From Photobacterium alginatilyticum (GTDB lineage: Bacteria; Pseudomonadota; Gammaproteobacteria; Enterobacterales; Vibrionaceae): a stretch of 64,000 bases of DNA. The position numbers and the translations under genes are program-made. The stretch spans positions 62,001 to 126,000 of the forward strand of contig NZ_RSEJ01000018.1 in NCBI RefSeq assembly GCF_009910675.1, given 5' to 3'. Below the pieces are notes generated by a model. The model was not told the origin of the DNA and did not search any database. It saw only the letters and a list, made by a program, of their open reading frames with translations. Below, piece after piece: positions 9,883 through 19,653 of the stretch (position 1 is the first letter of the stretch; every line of letters begins with the position of its first letter).

Positions 9883-10743
9883 AATGCTTGTGGCTTCGTG
9901 GAGTGACTACGGGTGCAAGCGGAAATAAACTGTGTGTCAACGCGGAGCGTTGTCCACATTTTTTTCTGCGTTCTGGCATAGCAAGAAGTGCCGGTAGTTG
10001 AACGACAAGCTGAAGGCCATACTGCGCGCTTGTTTGTAACTCACTCTTTGCCTATTAGTTGTAGTCCATTGTTTTAGGTTTCCGTTCATAGAGCCAGTTG
10101 TTCTTTCAAACACGTATCTTAACTTGTCGAGGTAGTTAGGTTTCGCAGACTGGTTCAACGTGGCAAGCCTGTTTGGTTGTTGGCGTACCCGAAAGACAGA
10201 TGACAAGTATTTGTAGTCTTTACTCTTATAAGTGATAACTTCCAGTTCGCTATTGTCGAATGGATCTTTGATGTAACCGCAAAGAAAACCAGATGCTAAG
10301 CTAGCAAATTCCTTTCCGTTAGCTTTAACCAATTAATACATACTGACATACTGACAAAACATACTAACCTGACAGCAGATCACACCTGACAGCAGATCGC
10401 CCTGACTCGTCACTGGACAAAAGCTTGATAGAGCTTGAGCTCAAACTTACACCCTTGGCATTACTATGGCTAATGAGAAAAGTGACTTACTCTATGAAAT
10501 CTTACGCCGAATCGGCATATGAATGCCAAACCCCCTACCTCGATAAGCTTTTCTACAACGAATATCAAGCTACGAACCCGAGCCCTTATATGGCTCAGTT
10601 TTTTTATTGGATTACTTCCTTTACATTCTTTAGGTGTGCTATCCCCTACATAATTGAATTTTTTGCTGGCTTATAATCGCTAATATACCAGCGTAAAACA
10701 AAAGCTCATTTCGTTCTAGAGCGTAACTTACCTGGGGATAAAT
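9883..10743. other. Intergenic stretch with only doubtful ORFs
   Basis: Contains two weak open frames: 131 codons on minus (9937-10332) and 83 codons on plus (10425-10676). Neither has a convincing ribosome binding site or a recognisable domain, so neither is called. CAACGCGGAGCGTTG (9938-9952) is a 6-bp-arm hairpin at the end of the minus frame. The tandem 13-nt CACCTGACAGCAGATC-like units near 10369-10399 (two copies of TGACAGCAGATC) precede the first dispersed repeat copy (10391-10436). The stretch separates the mobility operon from the cargo. Confidence 0.4.
10391..10436 (+). repeat. Dispersed cargo-border repeat, copy A (diverged)
   Basis: Has the sequence TGACTC, 6 nt, TGGACAAAAGCTTG, aligning with the 3' core of copies C, D and I (CTCTAA..GGGGCAAAAGCT). 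A short GAGCTTGAGCTC palindrome follows. The GATTAG half is not recognisable. It sits between the helicase gene and the first cargo gene. Confidence 0.5.
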
Positions 10744-12117
10744 ATGAAAAAACTTGCAATTAAAAGCCTCGTCCTTGCCATAGCATCGGTGTCCGGATTT
10801 GCTGCAAATGCAAATGTTCCTGCTAACCATCCCTTGGCAGAATATCTTGCTGCACCTGGCGCCACTGTTACACTTCCGGTCAGTGCGGCAAAAAAACATT
10901 TTGACTTGGACTTTGTTCAAGGTGCCTATGACAGCTTTGAAAGCTTCCATGCTCAGATGGGGGGCGATCACACCCTATACTACCTGACCAACTGGAGCAG
11001 CTTTATGCGCACAGATATGGTCAATCCTGCTACTCAACAGATTGAACTGGAACGCAACCTCAGCAGTGAAATCGGCAACATAGTAGTGAAGACCGATAGC
11101 GAAGGCGTACTAACAATGGATGATTATTTTGTTCATCCGACTTTCCGCCACCAGGGTGTCATGATGATCCACAAAGGTAAGGTGGTTTATGAGGCATACC
11201 CAGGTATGAACCCGGCCGATACCCACATTTGGATGTCATCATCTAAAACCATTACCGGCCTGATCACAGCGATGCTGGCTGAAGAAGGCAAACTCGAACT
11301 CAATGCCTCTGCAACGAAATATGTTCCCGAGCTGAAAGGCACAGCATGGGACAAAGTCACCGTACTGGATTTAGTTAACCACACCGCAGGCTTAGATCAC
11401 GAAGAGAACAACTCTTCCATTCTTGATCCCGACGGTGTTTTTGTACGCTTTGTCAGCTCTGCACTGGGCACTACAGAACGGTGCAGTGAGGGTGAAACTT
11501 GGCGTGACGTGCTGAATGATGTACAGCCGCTTGAAAATGAAGAGCCGGGCGAGCGATTCCGTTACTCTTCGCTCAACACGCATGTGCTTGGCCAGGTTAT
11601 CCAGAATGTGACCAACAAGCGCTGGACAGACGTTGTAGAAGAACGTATTTGGGGCAAACTGGGGGCTCGTATGCCGCTTATGGTTCACCTGACACCAGAT
11701 GGCACCCCACTGAACCTGGCTATTATGTCGTCTACCCTGGAGGACTTTGCCAAATACGCGACCCTGTATACGCCAAGCTGGGACAAGGTTGCTCACGAGC
11801 AAGTAGTCACCCCTTCGCTGCTCAAGCAGATTCGCAGCGCAGGCAGCGCCGATGCCTTTGACGGCGGCCACAAAGAGACGCAGGCATTAGGCCTGTTTAA
11901 AGAAAAACCGGTCAAAGCTGCTTACCAATTTGACTTTATTTTCGAAGACGGCGCCATGTACAAGCACGGCAATACCGGCCAGGGCATTTACGTCGATCCT
12001 GAGCGCGACTTTGCCGCGGTTTACTTCTCGGCAACGCCGTATGTCGCACCTTATGGTGAAATTAAAGCCCCGGCCTACTTTAGGAAAGTGGCTGAATTAC
12101 TAGACCAGGCTAAATAA
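10744..12117 (+). CDS. Exported serine hydrolase, beta-lactamase/class C esterase family
   Basis: A 457-residue protein with an N-terminal Sec signal (basic MKKLAIK, hydrophobic core, cleavage near AANA-NV). The family's active-site signature is present: S165-x-x-K168 in WMSSSKT, Y274 in RFRYSSLN as the second motif, and HGN (408-410) in place of the KTG box. The fold is shared with class C beta-lactamases and family VIII carboxylesterases, so the periplasmic substrate (ester, amide or D-amino peptide) cannot be read from the sequence. A clear GGGGA ribosome site precedes ATG 10744 and a terminator follows. The 213-bp gap to a LysR gene in the same direction suggests, but does not prove, regulation by it. 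Confidence 0.85.
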   Translation: MKKLAIKSLVLAIASVSGFAANANVPANHPLAEYLAAPGATVTLPVSAAKKHFDLDFVQGAYDSFESFHAQMGGDHTLYYLTNWSSFMRTDMVNPATQQIELERNLSSEIGNIVVKTDSEGVLTMDDYFVHPTFRHQGVMMIHKGKVVYEAYPGMNPADTHIWMSSSKTITGLITAMLAEEGKLELNASATKYVPELKGTAWDKVTVLDLVNHTAGLDHEENNSSILDPDGVFVRFVSSALGTTERCSEGETWRDVLNDVQPLENEEPGERFRYSSLNTHVLGQVIQNVTNKRWTDVVEERIWGKLGARMPLMVHLTPDGTPLNLAIMSSTLEDFAKYATLYTPSWDKVAHEQVVTPSLLKQIRSAGSADAFDGGHKETQALGLFKEKPVKAAYQFDFIFEDGAMYKHGNTGQGIYVDPERDFAAVYFSATPYVAPYGEIKAPAYFRKVAELLDQAK

Positions 12118-12139
12118 TCCACACCCCAGCTTGACTCTT

Positions 12140-12170
12140 AAGGCCTTAATTTTACGTTAAGGCCTTTTTT
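12140..12170 (+). terminator. Rho-independent terminator after the serine hydrolase
   Basis: AAGGCCTTAA, an 8-nt loop, TTAAGGCCTT and a T run: a 10-bp perfect stem 20 bp downstream of the stop codon. Confidence 0.9.
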
Positions 12171-12330
12171 GTTCTATATCCAGGCAGCCTCAAGATACCT
12201 GGGTATGTCATACAATCTTCTGTCCGGCCATCACAGAAGAAATCCTGTGAGCACGCCATCAGACATTTAGCTTGCGATGGTGTATTGTCCTCCCCAGATA
12301 GGTTAAGCATCTGATAGTTAGGGATAATGA

Positions 12331-13221
12331 ATGATTTCGCTAGAGCAGGTTCACTCTTTTACTCTTGTTTACCAGCATGGCTCTTACAGCGCCGCCGCCC
12401 GTGCAGCCAATAAGGAGCGAAGTACCATACGCGAACATGTTGTGACCTTAGAGGACACAATCGGGGTCGACCTGTTTCAAATAGAAGGGCGTAAAGCTAA
12501 ACCAACCAACGCTGCCCACAAACTGATATCTCGCGCCACAAACTTAAGCAAGCAAGCTAAAGACTTTGAGCTGACCGCATTCTCATTGCTCGATGATCCA
12601 CTTGGCAAATTAGTCTTGCTGCACGACGAGCATGTTCCCGTAGAGCTACTCGCCAAAGCAATTAAAGCAATCAAACACCGTTATCCCGGAATGTCTATTA
12701 ATTGTGCTCCATCTTCCCGTGAAAACGCCTACCGCTGTATTGAGAACGGTGAGTGCCACATTGCGATAATGGCAACTGAGAATAGCCCCAGAACTCAGGC
12801 AAGAATTGCTTCCAAATATATCGGTAACTTACCCCTAAGCGGCTATGTTCATACCCGCTCACACCTTGCCGAAAACAAGAGCGTTTCTCTAGATGACCTG
12901 CGGTTAGAGACGCAGTATGAGCTGCCAAATACCAGCGAAGGGGACTTGGGCTTTTTCAGGGTTTCCAACATTGTTGAGAAAGTTAGCAGTGTCGAGTTAG
13001 CAACAGAATTATTAGCTGATGGTGGTTGGATTGCCTTGTCTGACTCTTTGGCCACGCCGTGGAGAAAGTCAGGCTACTTGAAACCGTTAAAGTTAGATGA
13101 TGCAACACGAGGCTACCAGCACGGGGTGTGCTTGTTTTTCGGGCTGGCCAGCAACACCAGGGAAGAGATCAGTTTTGCATTAGATATGCTAGACCATCAC
13201 GCAGGCGATTACCTCGCCTGA
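12331..13221 (+). CDS. LysR-family transcriptional regulator
   Basis: 296 residues. The N-terminal winged helix-turn-helix is recognisable (SLEQVHSFTLVYQHGSYSAAARAANKE... with a SAAARAANKERSTIREHV recognition region, residues about 3-60), followed by the linker helix and a periplasmic-binding-like effector domain (about 90-290). AGGGA precedes ATG 12331. It follows the serine hydrolase in the same direction but beyond a terminator, so it has its own promoter. The effector is unknown. Base composition of this gene and the hydrolase looks closer to the host flanks than that of the defence genes, consistent with cargo picked up from a related bacterium. Confidence 0.88.
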   Translation: MISLEQVHSFTLVYQHGSYSAAARAANKERSTIREHVVTLEDTIGVDLFQIEGRKAKPTNAAHKLISRATNLSKQAKDFELTAFSLLDDPLGKLVLLHDEHVPVELLAKAIKAIKHRYPGMSINCAPSSRENAYRCIENGECHIAIMATENSPRTQARIASKYIGNLPLSGYVHTRSHLAENKSVSLDDLRLETQYELPNTSEGDLGFFRVSNIVEKVSSVELATELLADGGWIALSDSLATPWRKSGYLKPLKLDDATRGYQHGVCLFFGLASNTREEISFALDMLDHHAGDYLA

Positions 13222-13789
13222 CTCGTATATCTACCAAAACATCTTCCGGTGCCGGTACTTAAGAGGTGTCCAGGATGACAGATCTCAAATCTGTATTTAA
13301 ATCGAGACTGAGTAACCACCCAAGCCTCCCATCGCCGCACTTTCAGTCATATATTGCTTTGCCAACCTGAGATCGCCTACTGACAACTGCTCTTGCCTTG
13401 CAAGTGGAGGCTTAGCGGAGATATAGGCTCGAAATCGCAATGTACCAAAGTTGATAAAATCAACAGAGCCTAGTTTAAGCGCCTGTGGTGGTTCTATTTA
13501 ACGTCGCGGCATAAACAAGCATTAGCCTCTCATAATTAGTTTTGAGATAATCTGAACTTGATATTTTAAACAACCATTAGAAATCCATACAAACAGAATT
13601 ATAAATATCTAACACATTTTACATTACCACTAAAATAACAATTATCTCGACTTACTTAGACGTCAAATATCAAGTTGCGATAAAAACATTAATTATCTAC
13701 ACGAAATTTACCAAATTCAAAGCAAACGATGTTAATATAAATCTAGCAGTTGAGTTCTATTTCCCACCATTTAAAAGAGAGGTAGATAC
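13222..13789. other. Intergenic region, no gene seen
   Basis: AT-rich in its second half (13500-13780), with stops in all frames. It presumably holds the promoter of the 47-codon ORF that follows. No repeat or RNA gene recognised. Confidence 0.5.
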
Positions 13790-13933
13790 ATGAGTAATAT
13801 AATTAATACATTAGGTATGGCTATCATTGCTGGTAAATACACACTGATCTTATTAATTGCCAGTTTGACATTTGTCACTGGGGCAAGCGCTGGTGATCTG
13901 GCTCTCATTGCGGGGCTGGAAAGTGGCGATTAA
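13790..13933 (+). CDS. Small hydrophobic protein, 47 residues
   Basis: The ATG at 13790 has a strong AGAGAGG ribosome site 7 nt upstream. The product (MSNIINTLGMAI..., hydrophobic 10-35 with KYTLILLIASLTFVTGASAG) looks like a single membrane segment or a signal peptide cleaved after ASA. It is followed 40 bp on by a good terminator, so this is a stand-alone small transcription unit. It is convergent with the ATPase/micropeptide unit. Function unknown. Confidence 0.6.
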   Translation: MSNIINTLGMAIIAGKYTLILLIASLTFVTGASAGDLALIAGLESGD

Positions 13934-13973
13934 TCCATTGAAAAAGCAAGGATAAATCACATAAAACGACCAA

Positions 13974-14001
13974 AGGCAGCTATAAGTAGCTGCCTTTTTT
14001 T
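13974..14001 (+). terminator. Terminator of the 47-codon unit
   Basis: AGGCAGCTA, TAAG loop, TAGCTGCCT, then a run of seven T: a perfect 9-bp stem. Confidence 0.9.
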
Positions 14002-14081
14002 ATCCGATATTAATTCAATTCAAAAATGGTCAAAAGAATAAGATACATTAATACGTTATATATTTATAATTAAAAACATAA

Positions 14082-14108
14082 AAAAGCAGCCATTAAAAAT
14101 GGCTGCTT
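14082..14108 (-). terminator. Terminator of the ATPase-micropeptide unit
   Basis: On minus: AAGCAGCCATT, short loop, AATGGCTGCTT and T6. It lies 21 bp after the micropeptide stop. Confidence 0.88.
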
Positions 14109-14128
14109 GAGTTAATTAACCGATATTT

Positions 14129-14221
14129 TTAACCATTTAATACAGTAAAAATATAAAGACCTGCAAATATAGTTAAGAATAATCGCGCAAAGATTCTGGT
14201 TGCGTTCTTTTCATCTCCCAT
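14129..14221 (-). CDS. 30-residue membrane micropeptide downstream of the Ca2+ ATPase
   Basis: Minus ATG at 14221, with an excellent GAGGAGG ribosome site a few bases upstream. The product is 30 residues: a charged start MGDEKNATR, then one hydrophobic segment (IFARLFLTIFAGLYIFTVLNG). It begins 56 bp after the ATPase stop and ends 21 bp before a terminator, so it is very probably co-transcribed with the ATPase. Size and layout resemble single-span P-type ATPase regulators such as sarcolipin (31 residues, SERCA), MgtR and KdpF. A role as ATPase subunit or regulator is inference from position and shape only. Confidence 0.7.
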   Translation of the reverse strand: MGDEKNATRIFARLFLTIFAGLYIFTVLNG

Positions 14222-14277
14222 ATATTACCTCCTCAGTTGCTTACATGTCATTTTCTGTGTGGGAGTAAACACACAAG

Positions 14278-17031
14278 TTAGACAAATTTAATTTTGGTGC
14301 GCTCTTTCAGGTAAGAAATAGCCAGTGTTGGTAACGATGAAGCCAATATAATACCAACCATGTGTACCGCACTTAATGCCTCTGTACTAAATATCAACTG
14401 ACCAACACTGGTATAAATCACACCTAGTGACAAGGTTGATGAAATAACGACAGCTACCAGCAAGTAAACATTGGTAAATGGATTCTTACGATACAAAGTA
14501 GTAAATGTTCTCGAGTCGAATAAATGCCATAGCTGAGCAAAAATCAGCGTTGCAAATGCCACCGTCTGTGCGTATGCCGCGCTGTACCCAGCTCCGAGCG
14601 CCCAGCTAAATGCGAGGAAACTCATACCACCTAAAGCCAAGCCTCGCAAAATGATCCGAGTTCCCAAGTGATCACCAAAGAAGCTTTCGTTTCTTTTACG
14701 TGGTTTACGCTCCATCAGGTCTTTCTCTTCTGGCTCAACACCCAGTGCAAGGGCAGGCAGACCATCAGATACCAGGTTGATCCAAAGAATCATTAATGGT
14801 GTCAGTGGCAGTACGGTTTCTGGCCCCATCGCTAAGAACGCAAACAAAATCACCGAGACTTCACCCACGTTGGCGGTAAGTGCCTGACGAATAAATTTAC
14901 GTAGGTTATCGAAGATCTGACGCCCCTGACGCACCGCTTTTACAATGGTGCTGAAGTTGTCATCCAACAATATTAGGTCACCAGAATCTTTTGCAACTGA
15001 AGTGCCCGTGATCCCCATCGCAACGCCAATATCTGCACGACGAAGTGCCGGAGCATCGTTCACCCCATCACCGGTCATCGCCGCAACTTCGTTATTGAAC
15101 TGCTGTGCTTGTACAATGCGAAGTTTATGCTCTGGAGTAACACGAGCAAACACAGCAACCTTAGGACAGATCTCCTGAAGTTTTTCATCGCTCATATCAT
15201 CCAATTCACTGCCTGTCACAACCAAATCATCATTACAGCGAATAATGCCAATCTCTCTGGCAATGGCGGCTGCCGTGAGTGCATGGTCACCGGTGATCAT
15301 TACAGTACGAACACCTGCCTCATAACAGCTGTTTACTGCATCTCGCACTTCGGGGCGTGGTGGATCCATGATCCCAAATAACCCCAGTACTGTTACATCG
15401 CTTTCGAGTTCTGTGTAATCCTTACTTAAGTCAGCTTCAGAGAGTTCACGAAAACCAACAGCCAGAGTCCGAAGCGCCTGATGAGCAAAGTCTTGAATCG
15501 CAGCATCATACAGATTCACCAACTTTTCAGCCGGACTGATCGCAAGAGCCAAGTTACCATCAGATGTTGTCTGATTCAGAGCAATAGTTTCACCATCGAC
15601 CATAACGCCAGATGCATGGTTAAGCACGACATCCGGTGCTCCCTTGAGCGCCAGGAAATGCTTGCCGTCTTTCGTTTTGACAACCACCGAAGCCATCTTG
15701 CGCTCGGAGTCAAATGGAAACTTTTCAACAATAGTGTAATCACCACTGTCAAACATTTGTTTTTGCTGCAACCCTGCTTTTGCCGCTGCAACGATCAGCG
15801 CACCTTCGGTAGGGTTTCCTCTGACAGTCGATCTTCCGGCATCTTGAATGTACTCAGCATCATTACAAAGCGTCGCTATTTTCAGTCCCAACAGCATTTC
15901 AGGGCTGTTCTTCACGTTAGTATAGTGATCAACTGGTTTGAACTCCCCTTCTGGGCTAAACCCTTTTCCACTTACATCCCAGTATCTTCCACTCGTATCA
16001 TACGCCTTCATAACTTGCATTTGGTTCTGAGTTAACGTACCGGTTTTATCAGAGCAGATAACTGTCGTCGAACCCAACGTTTCTATCGCTGATAACTGTT
16101 TTGCTAATGCGTTGCTCTTCACCATCCGGGTAGAACCCATGGTTAGCACGATGGAGATAACGGTTGGCAAACCTTCCGGAATCGCTGCAACAGATAGAGA
16201 AATACCGGTATTGATAATTTCGAGCCAAGGCATCCCCTGATACAGACCGAAAACACAGATAACCGCTACAACAGCCAATGCAGCCGCCATCAACGTTTTT
16301 GCGATGGTGTCCATGCGTATCTGCATCGGAGTCTTGGTTTCTTCGGTGTTCGCCATCATGTCTGCAATGTGGCCCACTTCTGTTTTCATACCAGTTGCAG
16401 TCACGACACCCAGGCCAGTACCCGATGTCACCATCGTGGTCATAAAGCCCATGTTTTTCTGATCACCCAAACCGATGTGCTCATCTGCCAGCACAGACAC
16501 TGTTTTGTCTACAGGTTCTGATTCTCCGGTCAGCGCCGCTTCGTCAATCGAAAGGCGGTTAGCTTCTATAATCCTCACGTCGGCAGCCAATATGTCACCG
16601 GTGTGAATTTTCAGAATATCACCTGGTACAAGCTCTTTGGCGAGTACCGCCACCCACTCACCATCACGTCGAACCTGAGCGACAGGGGCTGCCATTTCCC
16701 GTAGCGCCTCCATTCCTTTCTGTGCTTTAAATTCTTGCCAGAACGCGATTAGTGCGTTGATAAAGATGATGACCGTAATAGCAACGGCGTCGATTAAGTG
16801 CCCGGTAAAGAAGGAAACACCGGCTCCTATACCAAGAATAAAGATGAGGGGGTTTTTGAACTGGTGCAAGAACAGCTCAAAAGCGCTTTTCTTATCCTGC
16901 TCCTCAAGTTCATTGTTGCCATATCGTGCTTGACGATCAGCTATTTCTTCAGCAGATAAACCTTGCTCGACTGTTGTACCCATCTTCGACAAGGTGCTAT
17001 CGACCTGCTCGGTAAACCACTTTTTTGTCAT
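14278..17031 (-). CDS. Ca2+-transporting P-type ATPase (P2A, SERCA/PMR1-like)
   Basis: 917 residues from the ATG at 17031, chosen over an ATG 30 bp upstream because GGAG lies 6 nt before it. Domains in order: cation ATPase N-terminus, actuator with LTGES, M4 with PEGLP, phosphorylation site CSDKTGTLT, hinge MTGDGVNDAPAL, and M5-M10. The ion ligands of SERCA are kept: Glu in PEGL (M4), Asn and Glu in TANVGEV (M5), Asn and Asp in NLVSDGLP (M6), with Ser replacing one Thr. This supports Ca2+ (or Ca2+/Mn2+) efflux at the inner membrane. A 30-residue membrane peptide follows in the same transcript. Confidence 0.88.
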   Translation of the reverse strand: MTKKWFTEQVDSTLSKMGTTVEQGLSAEEIADRQARYGNNELEEQDKKSAFELFLHQFKNPLIFILGIGAGVSFFTGHLIDAVAITVIIFINALIAFWQEFKAQKGMEALREMAAPVAQVRRDGEWVAVLAKELVPGDILKIHTGDILAADVRIIEANRLSIDEAALTGESEPVDKTVSVLADEHIGLGDQKNMGFMTTMVTSGTGLGVVTATGMKTEVGHIADMMANTEETKTPMQIRMDTIAKTLMAAALAVVAVICVFGLYQGMPWLEIINTGISLSVAAIPEGLPTVISIVLTMGSTRMVKSNALAKQLSAIETLGSTTVICSDKTGTLTQNQMQVMKAYDTSGRYWDVSGKGFSPEGEFKPVDHYTNVKNSPEMLLGLKIATLCNDAEYIQDAGRSTVRGNPTEGALIVAAAKAGLQQKQMFDSGDYTIVEKFPFDSERKMASVVVKTKDGKHFLALKGAPDVVLNHASGVMVDGETIALNQTTSDGNLALAISPAEKLVNLYDAAIQDFAHQALRTLAVGFRELSEADLSKDYTELESDVTVLGLFGIMDPPRPEVRDAVNSCYEAGVRTVMITGDHALTAAAIAREIGIIRCNDDLVVTGSELDDMSDEKLQEICPKVAVFARVTPEHKLRIVQAQQFNNEVAAMTGDGVNDAPALRRADIGVAMGITGTSVAKDSGDLILLDDNFSTIVKAVRQGRQIFDNLRKFIRQALTANVGEVSVILFAFLAMGPETVLPLTPLMILWINLVSDGLPALALGVEPEEKDLMERKPRKRNESFFGDHLGTRIILRGLALGGMSFLAFSWALGAGYSAAYAQTVAFATLIFAQLWHLFDSRTFTTLYRKNPFTNVYLLVAVVISSTLSLGVIYTSVGQLIFSTEALSAVHMVGIILASSLPTLAISYLKERTKIKFV

Positions 17032-17987
17032 TGAACGCTCCAAATAGTATTTTCCAACCATTAATTGCTAATGAAACACATAGCATGAACAACTGTTTTC
17101 ATAAGCTGTATTCTACGAGCAGAAAGTGTGTTTAAAAAACCGATTATGTTAGGGCTTCCCTTCCAAAACATCTTAGAGCTGCTGAACTAATTGATTTAAA
17201 AATAACGGTAGCGAACCGATCCACCGAGAGTCGATAGCTCCCTAACCAAGCGTGAGCTCTGCAGGGGTGCTAATGGGAAGGCCTGTGACTTGGCGATGGT
17301 TAGTTACTTAAGAAAGCTTCTCGCTGTTAAACGTGTATCACAAAACAAACACATGTAACTAAAATTTAGATTGAAAACTTAGAAAACCCAGTGATGGCGG
17401 GGCTTCTGAGCCGATTATCTAAATCATCTAAGATTTTTGGCTTTTTTTGCATTTGAATGAAGGTGAGTGGCAGCGAAAAGTTAGATCAAATGGTAGATAC
17501 AAACATCTAAGTTTTTGAGCTTATCATCGAACAGAAGTTGACCTGCCAAAAAGAGCTCTAAGCACCAAAAATTGCTAACAATACCAATGCAACCAAACTG
17601 ATATCTGGACAGAAATAAGTTAGAGGTTATGCTCTAACCAAGACACTTCGAATAAGGAAAAGTATCTCACTTCACAAAAATACTGTTCGGCTGGTATCGT
17701 GATTGAAACAGCTTCGCTTGAAAACGGGAAACTCTGAATATTTAATTTTTCATTCAAGTTTTAAAATACAAGAAATGGTTATTACTTATATATATTCGCT
17801 ATTTTTTTGTATCATTGAATTATCACATTTTGACCACTTCACGGCCGTTAATTTGAGATTTCCTTATCTCCAAATGGACTAATTCTGCTTGATGCTAGGA
17901 GTAAGGGGGAAAGACCCCATTTCTATCCGAGTATTGTCGGACTACTGATCATTAAAGTAGGTAGCTAATTATCTAAGTTTTCAATTA
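17032..17987. other. Long intergenic region, no gene seen
   Basis: About 950 bp between two minus-strand genes. I see no credible ORF. It contains the diverged dispersed repeat copy B with a hairpin (17596-17639). An RNA gene cannot be excluded by eye. Confidence 0.45.
17596..17639 (+). repeat. Dispersed cargo-border repeat, copy B (diverged)
   Basis: ACTGATATCTGGACAGAA followed by the hairpin GTTAGAG-6 nt-CTCTAAC (17619-17638). Same order of box plus hairpin as copy H (40272-40311), which also has a GTTAGA stem. Confidence 0.5.
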
Positions 17988-18644
17988 TCAGCTATTTTTG
18001 TCCGAACGGAGATGCCAAATACCCGCCGCAATCAACAGGCCAATCACAACAACCACATTTAGAGTAAAAGACTGCTCTATTGCCGCTTCACCCAAATACG
18101 CTAATAAAAAGCAGGCCGGAAGGATACCCACCGCTGTAGCAAGCAGAAAGCGTCCATAACTCAATACGGTAACCCCAGCGACATAACTCACCAGATCAAA
18201 AGACATGAAGGGCATCAGCCTAGTCACCATAACCAACCACATAAGCCGCTTCTGATCTCCCAGCTTCCAGTCCGGAAAGCGTTGATCCAACCAGGCATGG
18301 GCAGCCTGAAGCCCCAGTACTCTGGCCACTCCAAAGGCGGCTGATGCCCCTATTAGCGAACCGACAAAGACATAAATAGTACCTTCAAAATGTCCGTAGA
18401 TAGCACCAGCAGCCATGGCTATGGGAGCACTGGGCAAAGGGCTGAACACGATTGCTGTTGCTATGGCTGCAATGATGACCAGTGGCCCAGCCATACCTGA
18501 GTGCTTTACGACCTCGACAATTCTTTGAGGATCCCAATCGAGAGACTGCGGCATGCTGAAGTGATACAGCCAAACCCATAGAAGAAATAGGGCGATTACA
18601 ATAATAATCAGAAGGTAGTAAAGGAGTGATTTTCCCGATTTCAT
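17988..18644 (-). CDS. TVP38/TMEM64 (DedA-superfamily) membrane protein
   Basis: 218 residues, with an N-terminal membrane span, then the VTT domain: FSPLPSAPIAMAAGAIYG near 68-85, the GASAAFGVARVLG segment and RLMPFMSFDLVSYVAG, closing with two hydrophobic spans. This family is implicated in lipid scrambling or membrane homeostasis and often accompanies metal or redox genes. It is divergent from the cytochrome c gene across a 430-bp gap. The exact substrate is unknown. Confidence 0.85.
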   Translation of the reverse strand: MKSGKSLLYYLLIIIVIALFLLWVWLYHFSMPQSLDWDPQRIVEVVKHSGMAGPLVIIAAIATAIVFSPLPSAPIAMAAGAIYGHFEGTIYVFVGSLIGASAAFGVARVLGLQAAHAWLDQRFPDWKLGDQKRLMWLVMVTRLMPFMSFDLVSYVAGVTVLSYGRFLLATAVGILPACFLLAYLGEAAIEQSFTLNVVVVIGLLIAAGIWHLRSDKNS

Positions 18645-19074
18645 AAGAATCTAATACTCCTTGGCAAGTTGTCCTGTAGTGAACGACAGCATGCTTGGCA
18701 TTGAAATATGATTGGGCTACATAGCATCTCCTCTAAGGTGCAAGGAAAAGTGATTCTACCGCAAGCTAAATCGCAACCAATTAGTCCCTTTTGGGTATTG
18801 TTTTTATAGATGTGTGATCAACTCGACCTTTATGAGTTTCATTACCTTGAATACCGATACAGGCAAATTATCCTTTGTATGAATGCAATGAACATATTTT
18901 TGTGTGTCATGGAATTTAAAGATTGATTGAATCAAGAGTTCATAAACTTGATGAAGGAGTTGCGGAGGAACTTGCCGATTTGTCACGTCTAATGCAAGTC
19001 TAAATTTAAGCACTGCTACACAGAATACAACAGGCACAAACTAAACTCAAAATGTCCAGAAAAAGGAGAGCAAA
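18645..19074. other. Divergent intergenic region
   Basis: 430 bp between TVP38 (minus) and cytochrome c (plus). A 77-codon minus frame (18804-19037) lacks a ribosome site and any family match and is not called. It should contain both promoters. Confidence 0.4.
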
Positions 19075-19653
19075 ATGACAGTTACGTGTCGTAAGTTTTG
19101 TATACTACCAATCCTCGGTGTCTTCGCTGCTTTGGTTTTACTGCCAACCTATAGTGATCCTGCCAGCGCTCAATCACAGCCAGCGTGTTGCAACGATAGA
19201 TGGAACCCCAAGTGGACTCAGCGCGAAATGTGGGGGCCAGGTATGATGAATCCTGGGCAGCGACAGAGAATGACAAGACATTGGACTTTTATGCATTCAA
19301 GCATTCCACAAGAATATCGAAATGTAAGAAACCCGTTTGTACAAGAGCCTGATGTAGTGCGAAAAGGTGGCGAATTGTACCGACAGAAGTGTTCGACTTG
19401 TCATGGTGCACAAGGTATGGGTGATGGAGAGATTGCTAATTCACTAAATCCTTCTCCAGCACTTCTGGCGTATATGATCCAGATGCCCATGGCAGTGGAT
19501 GAATATTTACTTTGGTCAATATCTGAGGGTGGAAAAGCCTTCGGAACAGCCATGCCAGCATATAAAGGCCAGCTATCAAGGAGTGAGATGTGGAAGATTA
19601 TCACATTTATGCGAGCAGGATTCCCTTCAGATACTCAAAGTATTAAGAAATAG
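19075..19653 (+). CDS. Periplasmic c-type cytochrome
   Basis: 192 residues with AAGGAGAG before ATG. An N-terminal export signal (hydrophobic CILPILGVFAALVLLP, cleavage near ASAQ) is followed by a Trp/Met-rich linker (WNPKWTQREMWGPGMMNPGQ) and a class I cytochrome c domain: heme-binding CSTCH near residue 107 and a distal axial Met in GTAMPAYKG near 159. It would carry one covalent heme and act as a periplasmic electron carrier. No oxidase or reductase partner is next to it, so the donor and acceptor are unknown. Confidence 0.85.
   Translation: MTVTCRKFCILPILGVFAALVLLPTYSDPASAQSQPACCNDRWNPKWTQREMWGPGMMNPGQRQRMTRHWTFMHSSIPQEYRNVRNPFVQEPDVVRKGGELYRQKCSTCHGAQGMGDGEIANSLNPSPALLAYMIQMPMAVDEYLLWSISEGGKAFGTAMPAYKGQLSRSEMWKIITFMRAGFPSDTQSIKK

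Noticed and set aside
9937..10332. 131-codon minus ORF
   Set aside because: No ribosome site, no family, composition not gene-like; ends in a small palindrome. Left as non-coding.
18804..19037. 77-codon minus ORF between TVP38 and cytochrome c
   Set aside because: Overlaps the divergent promoter region and has no ribosome site.
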